A stretch of 35,250 nt of DNA from a virus: IMG/VR virus record IMGVR_UViG_3300047446_000041, positions 1 through 35,250 of that record; one strand, 5' to 3'. Made by a program: the position numbers and the translations under genes. Position 1 is the stretch's first letter; each line of letters opens with the position of its first letter. The notes below the pieces were generated by a model. That model worked only from the letters and a program-made list of their open reading frames with translations, did no database searches and had not been told where the DNA came from. Below are positions 1 to 7,689 of this stretch, piece after piece.

Positions 1-2
1 TG

Positions 3-2147
3 CCAACGGCGGCATCCACGCTGTATGACGGATCCGATGACGCGTACACAGGTGAGACCGCGTGGAACCGCATCATGCGTCTTGCTATCGAAGAGTCGGT
101 GCCGGTCGAGCGGATCCACGGACTCCTGACCTCTGAAGCCGTTGGACCCCAGCGGCCGGAAACCCTGGTGGATCTGTTCGAGGAAGCTGCCGCCGCTGAT
201 AACGGGTTTCTCCTGGAATCCCTCAACCGTGTGGGCCTGGTCTTCCGTGACCGCTCGTCGATGTACACACAGGATCCTGCGCTGACCCTCTCCTACAACG
301 AGGCGGGACTAGCGCCCGATCTAGAGCCGGTCGACGATGACAGCGCGGTGCGGAACGACATTGAGGTAACCCGTGATGGGGGCAGCTCCGCGCGTGCGTA
401 CCTGTCCGATGGTCCGCTGTCGGTGCAGGCTCCGCCGCTGGGTATCGGTCTCTATGACGAAGGGATCACGCTGTCGCTCGCCAACGACACACAGCCCGAG
501 CCCATGGCCAACTGGCTGCTACACCTGGGCACGTTCGATGGTGCGCGTTACCCCACGGTTACGGTCATGCTCCACAAGCCGGGGGCCGAGGCTCTGATCC
601 CGCAGATTCTCCGCCTGCGCGAGGGGGACATGATCCGCCTGACCGACCTACCCGGGTTCATCTCCCACGAGGATGTGGACCTGATCGTGAACGGCTACAG
701 CGAAGTGATCGAGCCTTACCGCTGGGAGATCACTTTCAACTGTTCGCCCGGTGGTCCCTGGCGGGTGGCGCAGGTCGAAAACACCAGCCTGTACGCCAAG
801 GCTGACACGGACGGAACCAAGCTCGCTCTGCCGGTCGGCGCCACTGACACCACGCTGATGACCACGGTTACGGCCGGGCCTCAGTGGGTCGAGTCGGCGC
901 AAGAGTTCCCGTTCGATCTGCACGTGTCCGGCGAGCGTATGCGCGTCGAGGCGGTGGGCCAACTGTTCAACACGAACCCGGACTTCCGAGACGGGATGAC
1001 TGGTTGGGTTGGGCAGTCGACGGGATCCGTTGTGCTGTCGACAGACGTCACTCACCCGCGTGGCCTGGTCTCAGCGAAGGTGACGCCAAACGGTGTGTCC
1101 ACGTCTAACAGCCTCTCCATGAACACACACGTTCCGGCGGTGGCTGGTCAGTCGTACACCGGTGGTTACTGGGTCTACTCGCCCGCAGGCTATGCAGACT
1201 TCCGCGTGTCGTTCGACTGGTACAACGCAAGCAACGCGTCTATCTCGACCACGTCTCAGTCTGCGCAGGTGATCCCTGCCGGACAGTGGACCTACCTGAC
1301 GTTCACCGCAACTGCCCCTGCCCTTACCGGGTTTATGGCCGTACGTGTCCGCCAGGGTGCTACCCCGCCCGCCGGTGCGATCTACTACGCGTGGGGTATC
1401 CGGCTGACCTCTCCCGCTGGGGGCAAGTCAGTCTCGGACACATTCGGTCGTACCGTCACGAGCGGTTGGGGTAACGCTGAGAGTGGCCAGGCATGGACGC
1501 CGGTGCAGGTTTCCGGATCACCCACAGACTTCGCGGTCAGTGGTGGGCTCGGACAGCACATCCACAGTACAAAGAACATCCTCCGCCACACGCTGATTCC
1601 TGCCCCCTCGGCCGACGTGGACCTGATCACCGATTGGGCGATGGATAAGACAGCACTGACTGACTCCAACTACATGTTCCTGTTTGGGCGTTACACCGAC
1701 ACCACACACATGTACATGGCGCGGGTACAGGTGGTCGGGGGTACGCAGGCGATGAACCTGACGATCCGTAAGCGCAATGGTGCCGAGACTCAGGTAGGTG
1801 GGTCCGTGGCGGTGGGCACGTTCGCTGTGAACACGTTCTACACCACGCGGTTCCAAATCAGCGGGTCCACGCTCCGGGCAAAGTCCTGGTTGCGCTCCGC
1901 CGCTGAGCCCGCCGCGTGGCAGCTAGAAGTCACTGACACGGACCTGACTGCCGCAGGCTCCATCGGCTTCCGCTCGCTGGTCGGCAACACCAGTACGCAG
2001 GTTCTGCCGGTCACCATCTCAGCGGACAACTTCGCAGAGCGTGGCACTCAGCAGTTCACGGTTACGCGGTCCGTCAACGGCGTCGTCAAGCCCCAGGTAG
2101 CGGGCACTGCAATCGCGCTAGCTGATCCCGCTATCGCTTCACTATAG
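3..2147 (+). CDS. Minor tail protein (5' end outside window)
   Basis: The frame is open to the window edge and gives tail-like sequence before the first ATG at 75, so the true start lies upstream and the gene is partial. About 280 residues of a phage tail domain come first. A beta-rich segment ending GERMRVEAVG follows (near nt 920-958). Then come a jelly-roll segment resembling carbohydrate-binding modules (about nt 960-1425) and a concanavalin/LamG-like segment (about nt 1430-2035). The last 35 residues (QQFTVTRSVNGVVK) look like the second half of the module interrupted at GERMRVEAVG. The product is probably a virion protein of the tail tip that contacts host surface glycans. The tail spike gene follows after 8 nt. 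The tail role is fairly secure; the binding modules are recognised by pattern only. Confidence 0.8.
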   Translation, partial: PTAASTLYDGSDDAYTGETAWNRIMRLAIEESVPVERIHGLLTSEAVGPQRPETLVDLFEEAAAADNGFLLESLNRVGLVFRDRSSMYTQDPALTLSYNEAGLAPDLEPVDDDSAVRNDIEVTRDGGSSARAYLSDGPLSVQAPPLGIGLYDEGITLSLANDTQPEPMANWLLHLGTFDGARYPTVTVMLHKPGAEALIPQILRLREGDMIRLTDLPGFISHEDVDLIVNGYSEVIEPYRWEITFNCSPGGPWRVAQVENTSLYAKADTDGTKLALPVGATDTTLMTTVTAGPQWVESAQEFPFDLHVSGERMRVEAVGQLFNTNPDFRDGMTGWVGQSTGSVVLSTDVTHPRGLVSAKVTPNGVSTSNSLSMNTHVPAVAGQSYTGGYWVYSPAGYADFRVSFDWYNASNASISTTSQSAQVIPAGQWTYLTFTATAPALTGFMAVRVRQGATPPAGAIYYAWGIRLTSPAGGKSVSDTFGRTVTSGWGNAESGQAWTPVQVSGSPTDFAVSGGLGQHIHSTKNILRHTLIPAPSADVDLITDWAMDKTALTDSNYMFLFGRYTDTTHMYMARVQVVGGTQAMNLTIRKRNGAETQVGGSVAVGTFAVNTFYTTRFQISGSTLRAKSWLRSAAEPAAWQLEVTDTDLTAAGSIGFRSLVGNTSTQVLPVTISADNFAERGTQQFTVTRSVNGVVKPQVAGTAIALADPAIASL

Positions 2148-2155
2148 GAGTACAC

Positions 2156-3781
2156 ATGGTCGCAATACCGGTCGCGCAATGGCTACCCGGAATGGACATT
2201 ACCGCCGGTCGGCTGGAATCCATGAACCAGTCGACTGGACTAACGGTGACCAACTACGGGGCCGACCCGTCCGGTGCTGTGAACTCTGACGCTGCCATTC
2301 AGCTAGCGCTAAACGATGCACGAGACAGGGGCGGGGCGCTAGTTCAGGTCCCGCCCGGCACCTACCTCCTGGGCGCCACGCTGCGCATCTACGGGAACAC
2401 TCGGCTATCGCTGTCCCAGGGTGCTGAGTTCCGGCGCAACCACGGCGGCACCATGCTGCTGAATGGTGACGCTGGTCAGTCGTTCGGTGGGTACACCGGA
2501 TACAGCAACATCACCATTGAGGGTGGACTCTGGAACATGCGCGGCACCACGCCGGGTATGACGTCCTCGGCCATGTGCATTTCGATTGGCCACGCGAGCA
2601 ACGTGGTTATCCGTGATCTCGAAGTGCGCGACCTACCCGGCTATCACGGTGTGGAGCTGAACAGCACCATCCACGGGCGCGTGACTGACTGTCTGTTCCG
2701 TGGCTACGTGGACCCGGGCGGGCGCGACTTCTCCGAGGCTGTCCAGATTGACCTAGCCAAGAGCTCTGCGGAGTTCGGCGGGTTCGGCCCGTATGACCAC
2801 ACACCCTCGGAAGACATTGCCGTAACCGGCTGCTACTTCGGTGCATCGGGTACCGCTGGTACTACCTCGTGGCCCCGTGGTGTGGGCTCTCACGCTGCCA
2901 CCATCACCAAGTATCACCGGCGTATCCGGATCAGTGACAACACCTTTGAAGGCATCCTCCAGTACGCGGTGAGCGCCTACAACTGGGAGGACGTGACCGT
3001 TACTGGCAACACGTTCAACGCCTGCGGTAGCTCCGTGCGAGTGCGCTCCGTGATCCTGACTGACACCGAAGACACCAAGGATCCGAACGGTGTGCAGACG
3101 AACGCTTCGCAGGTGATGCGTAACTACACCATCACCGGTAACACGATGCGCGAGGGTGCCGGGTATGACGCTGCGATCATCGTGCGTGGCGAGACCAGCG
3201 GAACGGTTCTGAACGTGTCCATCGTGGGTAACACCATCGACACGACTACCGCAGGTGAGCATGGTATTCAGCTAGTCCAGGTGTCTCGCGTCACGGTCGG
3301 TAACAACGTGATTGCAAACGTCGCCGGTAGCGGTATCAGCACCGACACGCTCAACAACACGATGCTTACCGGCAACATCATTTGGACCCCGGCGGCACGC
3401 GGCATCACGATTGTCGCCTCGGACAATTCCAGCGTGGTGGGGAACCAGGTCCGTGACTCGGGTAACGAGGGGATCCTCCTTCAGACGTCGTCGTACATAC
3501 AGGTGCGTGACAACTTCATCAAGGGCGCGAGCAAGGCATCCAACGGGGCATCCAGCGGTATTCGCGCGTCCGACTCGCAGGATGCATTGGTCTTCAGTGG
3601 TAACACCGTGCGGCCGAACAGCGCGAACACGAACAAGATGTCATACGGGCTGTCGATCGGCACGGGCACAAACATGAGCCACTGGGGTAACGACTGCCGA
3701 CAGCTAGGCGGTACGAACCTGAACGGCTCGATTACTGACGGATCCACTACGCCGAGCACCGTGGCGACGGACCTGACCTAG
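2156..3781 (+). CDS. Tail spike with pectate-lyase-like right-handed beta-helix
   Basis: The protein has 541 residues. The start is ATG with AGGAG 5 nt upstream. After about 30 residues it shows the classic entry of the pectate_lyase_3 superfamily (VTNYGADPSG, then SDAAIQLALNDA and VPPGTYLL). Many short repeats with N-x-I/V-x-G-N spacing follow (for example ITGNTM, IVGNTI, VGNNVI, LTGNII), as expected for coils of a parallel beta-helix. In phages this fold forms trimeric tail spikes that bind or degrade capsule, teichoic acid or other surface polymers. It lies between the minor tail protein and the endolysin, which fits a receptor-binding or depolymerase role. The catalytic residues and the substrate cannot be read from the sequence. 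Confidence 0.85.
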   Translation: MVAIPVAQWLPGMDITAGRLESMNQSTGLTVTNYGADPSGAVNSDAAIQLALNDARDRGGALVQVPPGTYLLGATLRIYGNTRLSLSQGAEFRRNHGGTMLLNGDAGQSFGGYTGYSNITIEGGLWNMRGTTPGMTSSAMCISIGHASNVVIRDLEVRDLPGYHGVELNSTIHGRVTDCLFRGYVDPGGRDFSEAVQIDLAKSSAEFGGFGPYDHTPSEDIAVTGCYFGASGTAGTTSWPRGVGSHAATITKYHRRIRISDNTFEGILQYAVSAYNWEDVTVTGNTFNACGSSVRVRSVILTDTEDTKDPNGVQTNASQVMRNYTITGNTMREGAGYDAAIIVRGETSGTVLNVSIVGNTIDTTTAGEHGIQLVQVSRVTVGNNVIANVAGSGISTDTLNNTMLTGNIIWTPAARGITIVASDNSSVVGNQVRDSGNEGILLQTSSYIQVRDNFIKGASKASNGASSGIRASDSQDALVFSGNTVRPNSANTNKMSYGLSIGTGTNMSHWGNDCRQLGGTNLNGSITDGSTTPSTVATDLT

Positions 3782-3803
3782 TACATACGAAAGTTCGTAG
3801 GTG
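3782..3803. promoter_or_regulatory. Operator-like palindrome, site A
   Basis: TACATACGAA, AG, TTCGTAGGTG: a copy of the recurring palindrome with two mismatches in the left arm. It begins directly after the stop codon of the tail spike gene and precedes the endolysin gene by about 50 nt. No clear promoter is visible here, so repression by blocking transcription is one possibility. Confidence 0.7.
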
Positions 3804-3834
3804 GGTGGGGCATGCTTCGCGCTGTCCCGCCCAC
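3801..3834 (+). terminator. Possible hairpin between tail and lysis genes
   Basis: GTGGGTGGGGC (3801-3811) can pair imperfectly with GTCCCGCCCAC (3824-3834) around a short loop. There is no T-run, so termination is uncertain. The 5' arm overlaps the right arm of operator site A. Confidence 0.35.
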
Positions 3835-3852
3835 TCTCATTGAAGGAGCAAG

Positions 3853-4743
3853 ATGGGTACAGCATGGGTTCCTGGCGCTGAGCGTCTAGGTGCTGGAACG
3901 ATCGGCGGGGCAATGGATTCCCCGAGCAAGCCCGGCCGGGTGGTCTGGCACACGACTGAGAGTGGGGCAGGCAATGCCGCCTTTGACTCGGTCGGTAAGT
4001 ACCTCCGCACCATCGGCGCTGAGCCGCACTTCCTGTATGACCCCACCACGGACCGGCTCGGCCAGTACGGGCCGATGAACCAGTCTGCTCGCGCGCTGAT
4101 GAACGATGGTGCTACGCGCACGAACCGCACCGGAAAGGTGTGTGTACAGATCGAGGTGCTAGCGCGGGCAGCGAGCCCCTTCACTGGCTACTGGAAGCCG
4201 GGCCCCAACTTCCGTGCGCTGATGGCTGCTATCCGCTCGTGGGGTGTGCCTGACGTCTTCCCCATGGGTGCCCTAGCGGGCCGGTACGGCGACAGTGCTG
4301 CGAAGCGTAGCCGTGATACCTGGGTCAACAAGGGTGGCCACTACGGGCACTGCAACGTTCCCGGTAATGATCACTGGGACCCGGGCAAGATCAGCCCTGC
4401 GAAGCTCTTTGCTGCCGCTGGTTCGGCGCCTAAGCCTCCGGTGACGTCCAAGCCTAAGGTTGACCTTTCCAGCCTGATCGCCGCCGCTAAGAAGGATCCG
4501 GGCGCCTCGCAGGGGCACACCACGTATGCCGCTGGGGTCAAGCTAGTTGAGGCTGCTCTCGTCGCTGAGGGTCTGCTGAACCGCACCTACGCGAGCGATG
4601 GCAGCTACGGGACGACCACCATCAAGGCTTACGCGGCGTGGCAGAAGCGTCTCGGCTACAAGGGTTCGGAAGCCGATGGGTTCCCCGGGTTCGTGTCGCT
4701 GACCAAGCTAGGCAACAAGCACGGCTTTACTGTCGTCGCATAA
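3853..4743 (+). CDS. Endolysin (N-acetylmuramoyl-L-alanine amidase-like) with C-terminal peptidoglycan-binding domain
   Basis: The protein has 296 residues. AAGGAG precedes the ATG. The first 190 or so residues look like an amidase_2/PGRP-type domain: WHTTESG near residue 32 and a late segment GHYGHCNVPGNDHWDPGKI supply the histidines expected for the zinc site. A proline/lysine linker (APKPPVTSKPKVD) leads to a domain of about 85 residues with the PG_binding_1 pattern (YAAGVKLVEAALVAEGLL, then DGSYGTTTIKAYAAWQKRLG). It should cut the amide bond between muramic acid and the stem peptide at the end of infection. No signal peptide is seen, so release through holins is expected, and two small membrane-protein genes follow directly. 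Confidence 0.88.
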   Translation: MGTAWVPGAERLGAGTIGGAMDSPSKPGRVVWHTTESGAGNAAFDSVGKYLRTIGAEPHFLYDPTTDRLGQYGPMNQSARALMNDGATRTNRTGKVCVQIEVLARAASPFTGYWKPGPNFRALMAAIRSWGVPDVFPMGALAGRYGDSAAKRSRDTWVNKGGHYGHCNVPGNDHWDPGKISPAKLFAAAGSAPKPPVTSKPKVDLSSLIAAAKKDPGASQGHTTYAAGVKLVEAALVAEGLLNRTYASDGSYGTTTIKAYAAWQKRLGYKGSEADGFPGFVSLTKLGNKHGFTVVA

Positions 4744-4755
4744 CGGGGGGTCGTT

Positions 4756-4995
4756 ATGTCCGAGCAGGATCCGCTAGGGGTCAACATCAGCGCGCGCGAG
4801 ATCTATGACCAAATCGTTGGTCTGCGTGATGACGTGCGCTCGCTGGTTCAGTCCAACGCTGAGGTAAGCAAGGTGCTCGATGACCACGAGACTCGCCTAC
4901 GCAGCGTGGAGCGCTGGAAGTACGCAGTACCCACGGCCACTGTCGGCGCGATCGTGTCGGCAGGAATCACTATCGCCAAGTCTCTTGGCGCGTAA
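4756..4995 (+). CDS. Small membrane protein, probable holin or holin partner
   Basis: The protein has 79 residues. The start is ATG with a G-rich ribosome site (GGGGGG) 6 nt upstream. The N-terminal 50 residues are charged and heptad-like (IVGLRDDVRSLVQSNAEVSKVLDDHETRLRS), suggesting a short coiled coil. The last 24 residues (from YAVPTATVGAIVSAGI) form one hydrophobic helix. This topology, directly after the endolysin, is common among actinophage holin-region proteins. Which of this protein and the next makes the lytic pore cannot be decided from sequence. Confidence 0.65.
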   Translation: MSEQDPLGVNISAREIYDQIVGLRDDVRSLVQSNAEVSKVLDDHETRLRSVERWKYAVPTATVGAIVSAGITIAKSLGA

Positions 4996-5004
4996 GGAAT
5001 CAAC

Positions 5005-5184
5005 ATGGGTGACCACTCGACCGAAACCACCTCGGCGCTACGCGAGGCGTTCTACTGGGCTGTTGCGCACCGGCGCAAGATCCTGTCTGCGGCGGTTGTC
5101 GCACTGCCCATCGTTGCCCGGGTCTGGCCTGGCTTCCCGTCGGACGAGATCCTCAGCGTGCTGCGTGGGTTCCTCGGCGCGTAA
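5005..5184 (+). CDS. Second small membrane protein, candidate holin (59 aa)
   Basis: This short gene starts 9 nt after the preceding stop; AAGGA overlaps that stop and precedes the ATG. The product starts MGDHSTETTSALREAF and has one predicted membrane helix (KILSAAVVALPIVARVW), a basic HRRK before it and a C-terminus SVLRGFLGA. Both lysis-cassette membrane proteins end in a short L-G-A tail. Position and topology suggest a holin or antiholin. The 17-bp motif starts 3 nt after its stop codon. Confidence 0.6.
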   Translation: MGDHSTETTSALREAFYWAVAHRRKILSAAVVALPIVARVWPGFPSDEILSVLRGFLGA

Positions 5185-5186
5185 GC

Positions 5187-5203
5187 GGTAACCGGCTCGA
5201 CAG
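5187..5203 (+). promoter_or_regulatory. 17-bp start-associated motif, copy 1
   Basis: GGTAACCGGCTCGACAG, one mismatch from consensus. It lies just after the stop of the small membrane protein and 36 nt before the ATG of the dNMP kinase gene. Confidence 0.7.
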
Positions 5204-5239
5204 ACCCTCTCTAGGACTACAAACCTGGGGAGGGTGCAC

Positions 5240-5782
5240 ATGCGGAATATCGGCATCATCGGTAAGGCGCGGAGCGGCAAAGACACAGCGGCTCAACACC
5301 TAGTGGCGGAGCACGGGTTCATGCGCCTAGCGTTCGCCGACCCGCTCAAGGCTATGGCGCTGAACACCAACCCCTATGTACCGACTGGCTACGGGGTGAC
5401 GGTCCGGCTTCAGACCCTTATCGCTGATGTGGGTTGGGAGTACGCAAAGGACAACTACCCGGAGGTTCGCCGGTACTTGCAGAGCCTCGGCGAGAGCATC
5501 CGGGGTGAGGACTCAAACTTCTGGGTCGACTCCATGCGGCGGAAGCTCAACAACGCTACGGCCCGTGTGGTGGTGACTGATGTCAGGTACCGCAATGAGG
5601 CGTACATGTTGCGCTCGCGTGGCTTCGCCCTGGTTCGCATCGTCCGCCCGGAGCGCCTGAGTCTTGGGGAGGCTGCGAAGCATCCCAGCGAGACCGAGCT
5701 AGACAACTACCTGCCCCACCACACCGTTTACAACACTGCGGGTATCCGCGATCTAGAGCAGCGCGTGTCCGCTGTGATCTGA
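5240..5782 (+). CDS. Deoxynucleoside monophosphate kinase
   Basis: The protein has 180 residues from ATG 5240. A GTG at 5234 is in frame but directly abuts the GGGGAGG ribosome site, so the ATG (6-nt spacing) is preferred. The N-terminal IGIIGKARSGKDT is a Walker A P-loop (about residues 4-16). VVVTDVRYRNEA is the later hydrophobic-Asp strand typical of the phage dNMP kinase family. It should phosphorylate dNMPs to dNDPs with ATP and works with ThyX, dCMP deaminase and the ribonucleotide reductase encoded downstream. It is the first gene of the metabolism block and is followed by a hairpin terminator. Confidence 0.85.
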   Translation: MRNIGIIGKARSGKDTAAQHLVAEHGFMRLAFADPLKAMALNTNPYVPTGYGVTVRLQTLIADVGWEYAKDNYPEVRRYLQSLGESIRGEDSNFWVDSMRRKLNNATARVVVTDVRYRNEAYMLRSRGFALVRIVRPERLSLGEAAKHPSETELDNYLPHHTVYNTAGIRDLEQRVSAVI

Positions 5783-5788
5783 CCCTGA

Positions 5789-5830
5789 CCCCCTGGGCCC
5801 GGCCAACACGGCTGAGCCTGGGGGGTTTTC
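5789..5830 (+). terminator. Hairpin terminator after the dNMP kinase gene
   Basis: A CCCCC...GGC arm pairs with GCC...GGGGG across an interrupted stem and is followed by TTTTC (from 5826). It separates the dNMP kinase gene from the next promoter. Confidence 0.6.
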
Positions 5831-5839
5831 TGCGTTCGG

Positions 5840-5892
5840 ACCCTACGAATTTTCGTATGTGGTTTGACAGGGCATCAGCGGATGGCTAGTGT
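5840..5892 (+). promoter_or_regulatory. Promoter with overlapping operator, site B
   Basis: Operator-like palindrome at 5840-5861 (ACCCTACGAA, TT, TTCGTATGTG). It is followed directly by TTGACA (5864-5869), a 17-bp spacer and TAGTGT (5887-5892). This is a good match to a sigma-70-type promoter, with the operator just upstream of the -35. A repressor bound here should block the 403-aa gene downstream. Confidence 0.75.
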
Positions 5893-5936
5893 TCTCTCTT
5901 GTAAGAACACAGCAGCGCAACGGAGGGGCAGGGGAC

Positions 5937-7148
5937 ATGATCCGCACCGAGGTTTACCGGACGGCGAAGCCTCTGTTCCTCATGGGCATTGGTAACGGCA
6001 AGGTAACGCATCTGACCGTCGACAGTGCCGAGTCGCTGTGTGGCCGCGAGGGTCAGTGGACGGAACTGCGGGGCGACATCTGCACCGCCTGCCACAAGAC
6101 AGCGGCACGCATGGAAGCCGAGTACGCAACTCAAGGGGAGAGCAGCATGGCTGAGAACACCGAAAACGTGGAAACCGTCATCGAGCAGATCGGCGCCAAC
6201 ATCGAGCGCGCCGGTTCCCTCGCTGAGGCTGAGAACGCCGAGGGTCTGGCGGAGCTGAACAAGGAGACTGAGGCGCTCGTGTCTTCGCTCCCGTCCCGTG
6301 GTAAGGCGCCCAGCGGGGAGACGTGGGCCAAGACCAAGCAGAACATGCGCAACGACTTCCGTGCCGCCGCTGAGGTGCAGGCGAAGCCCGAGCCTAAGAA
6401 GGGGCCCAAGCAGACTGCGGAGGTGCAGACGATCGACCCCAAGGATTACAGCATCTACCAGGGTGTTACCGAGCTGATCGCCGATGGCGCCTCCCGCGTC
6501 GCTGAGGGTGTGAACCTGCACCTCAAGACCAGCGATCTCGCCAAGGAGGTTGCAGCGATCGGCCTGGACATGTGGCAGCGCATCCCCAACAAGGATGGGA
6601 ACCCTGACATCCTCGGTGACAGCCACGCCGCCAAGGAAGCCATGCGCGCGCTGTACGCCAAGGCAGGCGAAGGGTTCGAGCAGAACTACGACACCGAGGA
6701 AGCGCTCAAGAAGCTTCAGCGTGCGGTGCAGCACCAGCGGTCCGACGTCCGGGCGAAGTACCTGCGTGAGCTGGACAACGACCCCGAAGAGGCTAAGCGC
6801 TTCGCCAAGCTGCTTGAGGCCAAGCCGGAGGGTACGCCCGTCTCGGAGTTCATCGCCACCTCGTACGACACCTCGCTGAAGGGTCACGGCGAGCTCGCCA
6901 GGGAGCGCTACCAGGAACGGCAGGCGGCGATTGCGGCGGGGCAGACGCCTCCCCCGGAGCTGACGGCGGGCGAAGAGTCGACCCCCGATGAGCGGGTCAC
7001 GTCCGTGGTGAAGCGCATGAAGACGGACGTAGCCCGGACCAAGCCGGAGGACTTCGAGGCTGCGAGCGAGGCGACCAAGGCGGAGGTGCGCGACGATCTG
7101 ATGAAGCTCCGCGACGCCGTGAACGCCATGATCAAGGCCACGCTGTAA
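5937..7148 (+). CDS. Unknown 403-aa protein with N-terminal Cys motif; possible internal start at 6147
   Basis: The function is not recognised. ATG 5937 is preferred to an upstream GTG at 5889, which lies inside the promoter -10; GGAGGGGCAGGGG precedes it. Residues 1-70 hold THLTVDSAESLCGREG and DICTACHK, a CG...CxxC pattern seen in many small actinobacterial zinc-ribbon-like proteins. A second, strong ribosome site (AAGGGGAG) lies 7 nt before an in-frame ATG at 6147, which would give a separate 333-aa product (MAENTENVETVIEQIG). That part is very acidic/basic, helical and Ala/Glu/Lys-rich, without cysteines or membrane segments. Having the first regulated promoter of the region and its own terminator suggests a strongly expressed early protein. 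Confidence 0.75.
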   Translation: MIRTEVYRTAKPLFLMGIGNGKVTHLTVDSAESLCGREGQWTELRGDICTACHKTAARMEAEYATQGESSMAENTENVETVIEQIGANIERAGSLAEAENAEGLAELNKETEALVSSLPSRGKAPSGETWAKTKQNMRNDFRAAAEVQAKPEPKKGPKQTAEVQTIDPKDYSIYQGVTELIADGASRVAEGVNLHLKTSDLAKEVAAIGLDMWQRIPNKDGNPDILGDSHAAKEAMRALYAKAGEGFEQNYDTEEALKKLQRAVQHQRSDVRAKYLRELDNDPEEAKRFAKLLEAKPEGTPVSEFIATSYDTSLKGHGELARERYQERQAAIAAGQTPPPELTAGEESTPDERVTSVVKRMKTDVARTKPEDFEAASEATKAEVRDDLMKLRDAVNAMIKATL

Positions 7149-7158
7149 GGACGCCACT

Positions 7159-7190
7159 GGGCCCCTGGGGAAAACCCTGGGGGCCCCTTC
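7159..7190 (+). terminator. Hairpin terminator (G/C repeat family)
   Basis: GGGCCCCTGGGG, AAAA, CCCTGGGGGCCCC forms a strong stem with a 2-nt internal mismatch. Near-identical hairpins follow the genes at 21856 and 22281, so this is a reused terminator sequence. Confidence 0.65.
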
Positions 7191-7205
7191 CCGTTAGGAG
7201 AGCAC

Positions 7206-7397
7206 ATGACGTACTGCCCATGGCTGCTGGTTGAGGTATCCGACGATGGCTGGACTCACGCGGCGCCCAAGGCTGGCGGGGACACCTACTGCGGACAGCG
7301 GCCTACCTTCCCGGTCGGCGGTTCGGCTGACCCCACCTGTTCCGGCTGCAAGCACGAGACCCGCGCATGGGAGCTGAAGCAGCAGCAAGGCACCTGA
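7206..7397 (+). CDS. Small Cys-rich protein, probable zinc ribbon (63 aa)
   Basis: ATG with AGGAG 5 nt upstream. The product begins MTYCPWLLVEVSDDG and contains DTYCGQRP followed by PTCSGCKHE. This C(G)...CxxC spacing is typical of small single-zinc actinophage proteins. It has no catalytic motif and its role is unknown. It sits between two hairpins and may be transcribed from the upstream promoter by read-through. Confidence 0.7.
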   Translation: MTYCPWLLVEVSDDGWTHAAPKAGGDTYCGQRPTFPVGGSADPTCSGCKHETRAWELKQQQGT

Positions 7398-7418
7398 GCG
7401 CTCGCCTGAGCCCCTCTA

Positions 7419-7455
7419 AGCCCCGTTCGGTCCCTGTGACTGGGCGGGGCTTTTT
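7419..7455 (+). terminator. Rho-independent terminator
   Basis: AGCCCCG (7419-7425) pairs with CGGGGCT (7445-7451), and TTTTT follows at 7451-7455. This is one of the clearest terminators in the window. It closes the transcript before a non-coding stretch of about 230 bp. Confidence 0.8.
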
Positions 7456-7535
7456 CATGCCCACAGACAGGCGCCTAGCGCTTCTACACAGCGGCGAGCC
7501 CACAGCGCTGAGCCCCGACCCGCTGACCTCCCCTG

Positions 7536-7625
7536 ATGTAGAGATGTAGTTTTAGACCTGTTTTCAAGAATCACATAAGAGTCTCTAAGGGATTCCAGAA
7601 ACACACCCCGTTTCTGCACTACTAC
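7536..7625. repeat. 90-bp dispersed repeat, copy 1
   Basis: About 94% identical (five mismatches, no gaps) to 25820-25909. It is noticeably richer in A and T than its surroundings. It contains a stem-loop, CAGAAAC...GTTTCTG, and the tandem ATGTAG/AGATGTAG. The 17-bp motif follows within 15 nt, as at the second copy. No gene is convincing on either strand; the rest of 7456-7689 holds only this repeat and the motif. Confidence 0.85.
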
Positions 7626-7638
7626 ACGGTCCCGGATC

Positions 7639-7655
7639 AGTAACCCACTCGACAG
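7639..7655 (+). promoter_or_regulatory. 17-bp start-associated motif, copy 2
   Basis: AGTAACCCACTCGACAG, with two mismatches to consensus (first and eighth bases). It ends 34 nt before the GTG of the exonuclease gene. Confidence 0.65.
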
Positions 7656-7689
7656 ACCCACTCGTAAGCAACCTACGAGAGGGGTCACA

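Noticed and set aside
5886-7157. 423-aa open frame on the - strand
   Set aside because: It mirrors the 403-aa + strand gene. It is a GC-rich shadow frame, with no ribosome site and Leu/Arg/His-rich composition.
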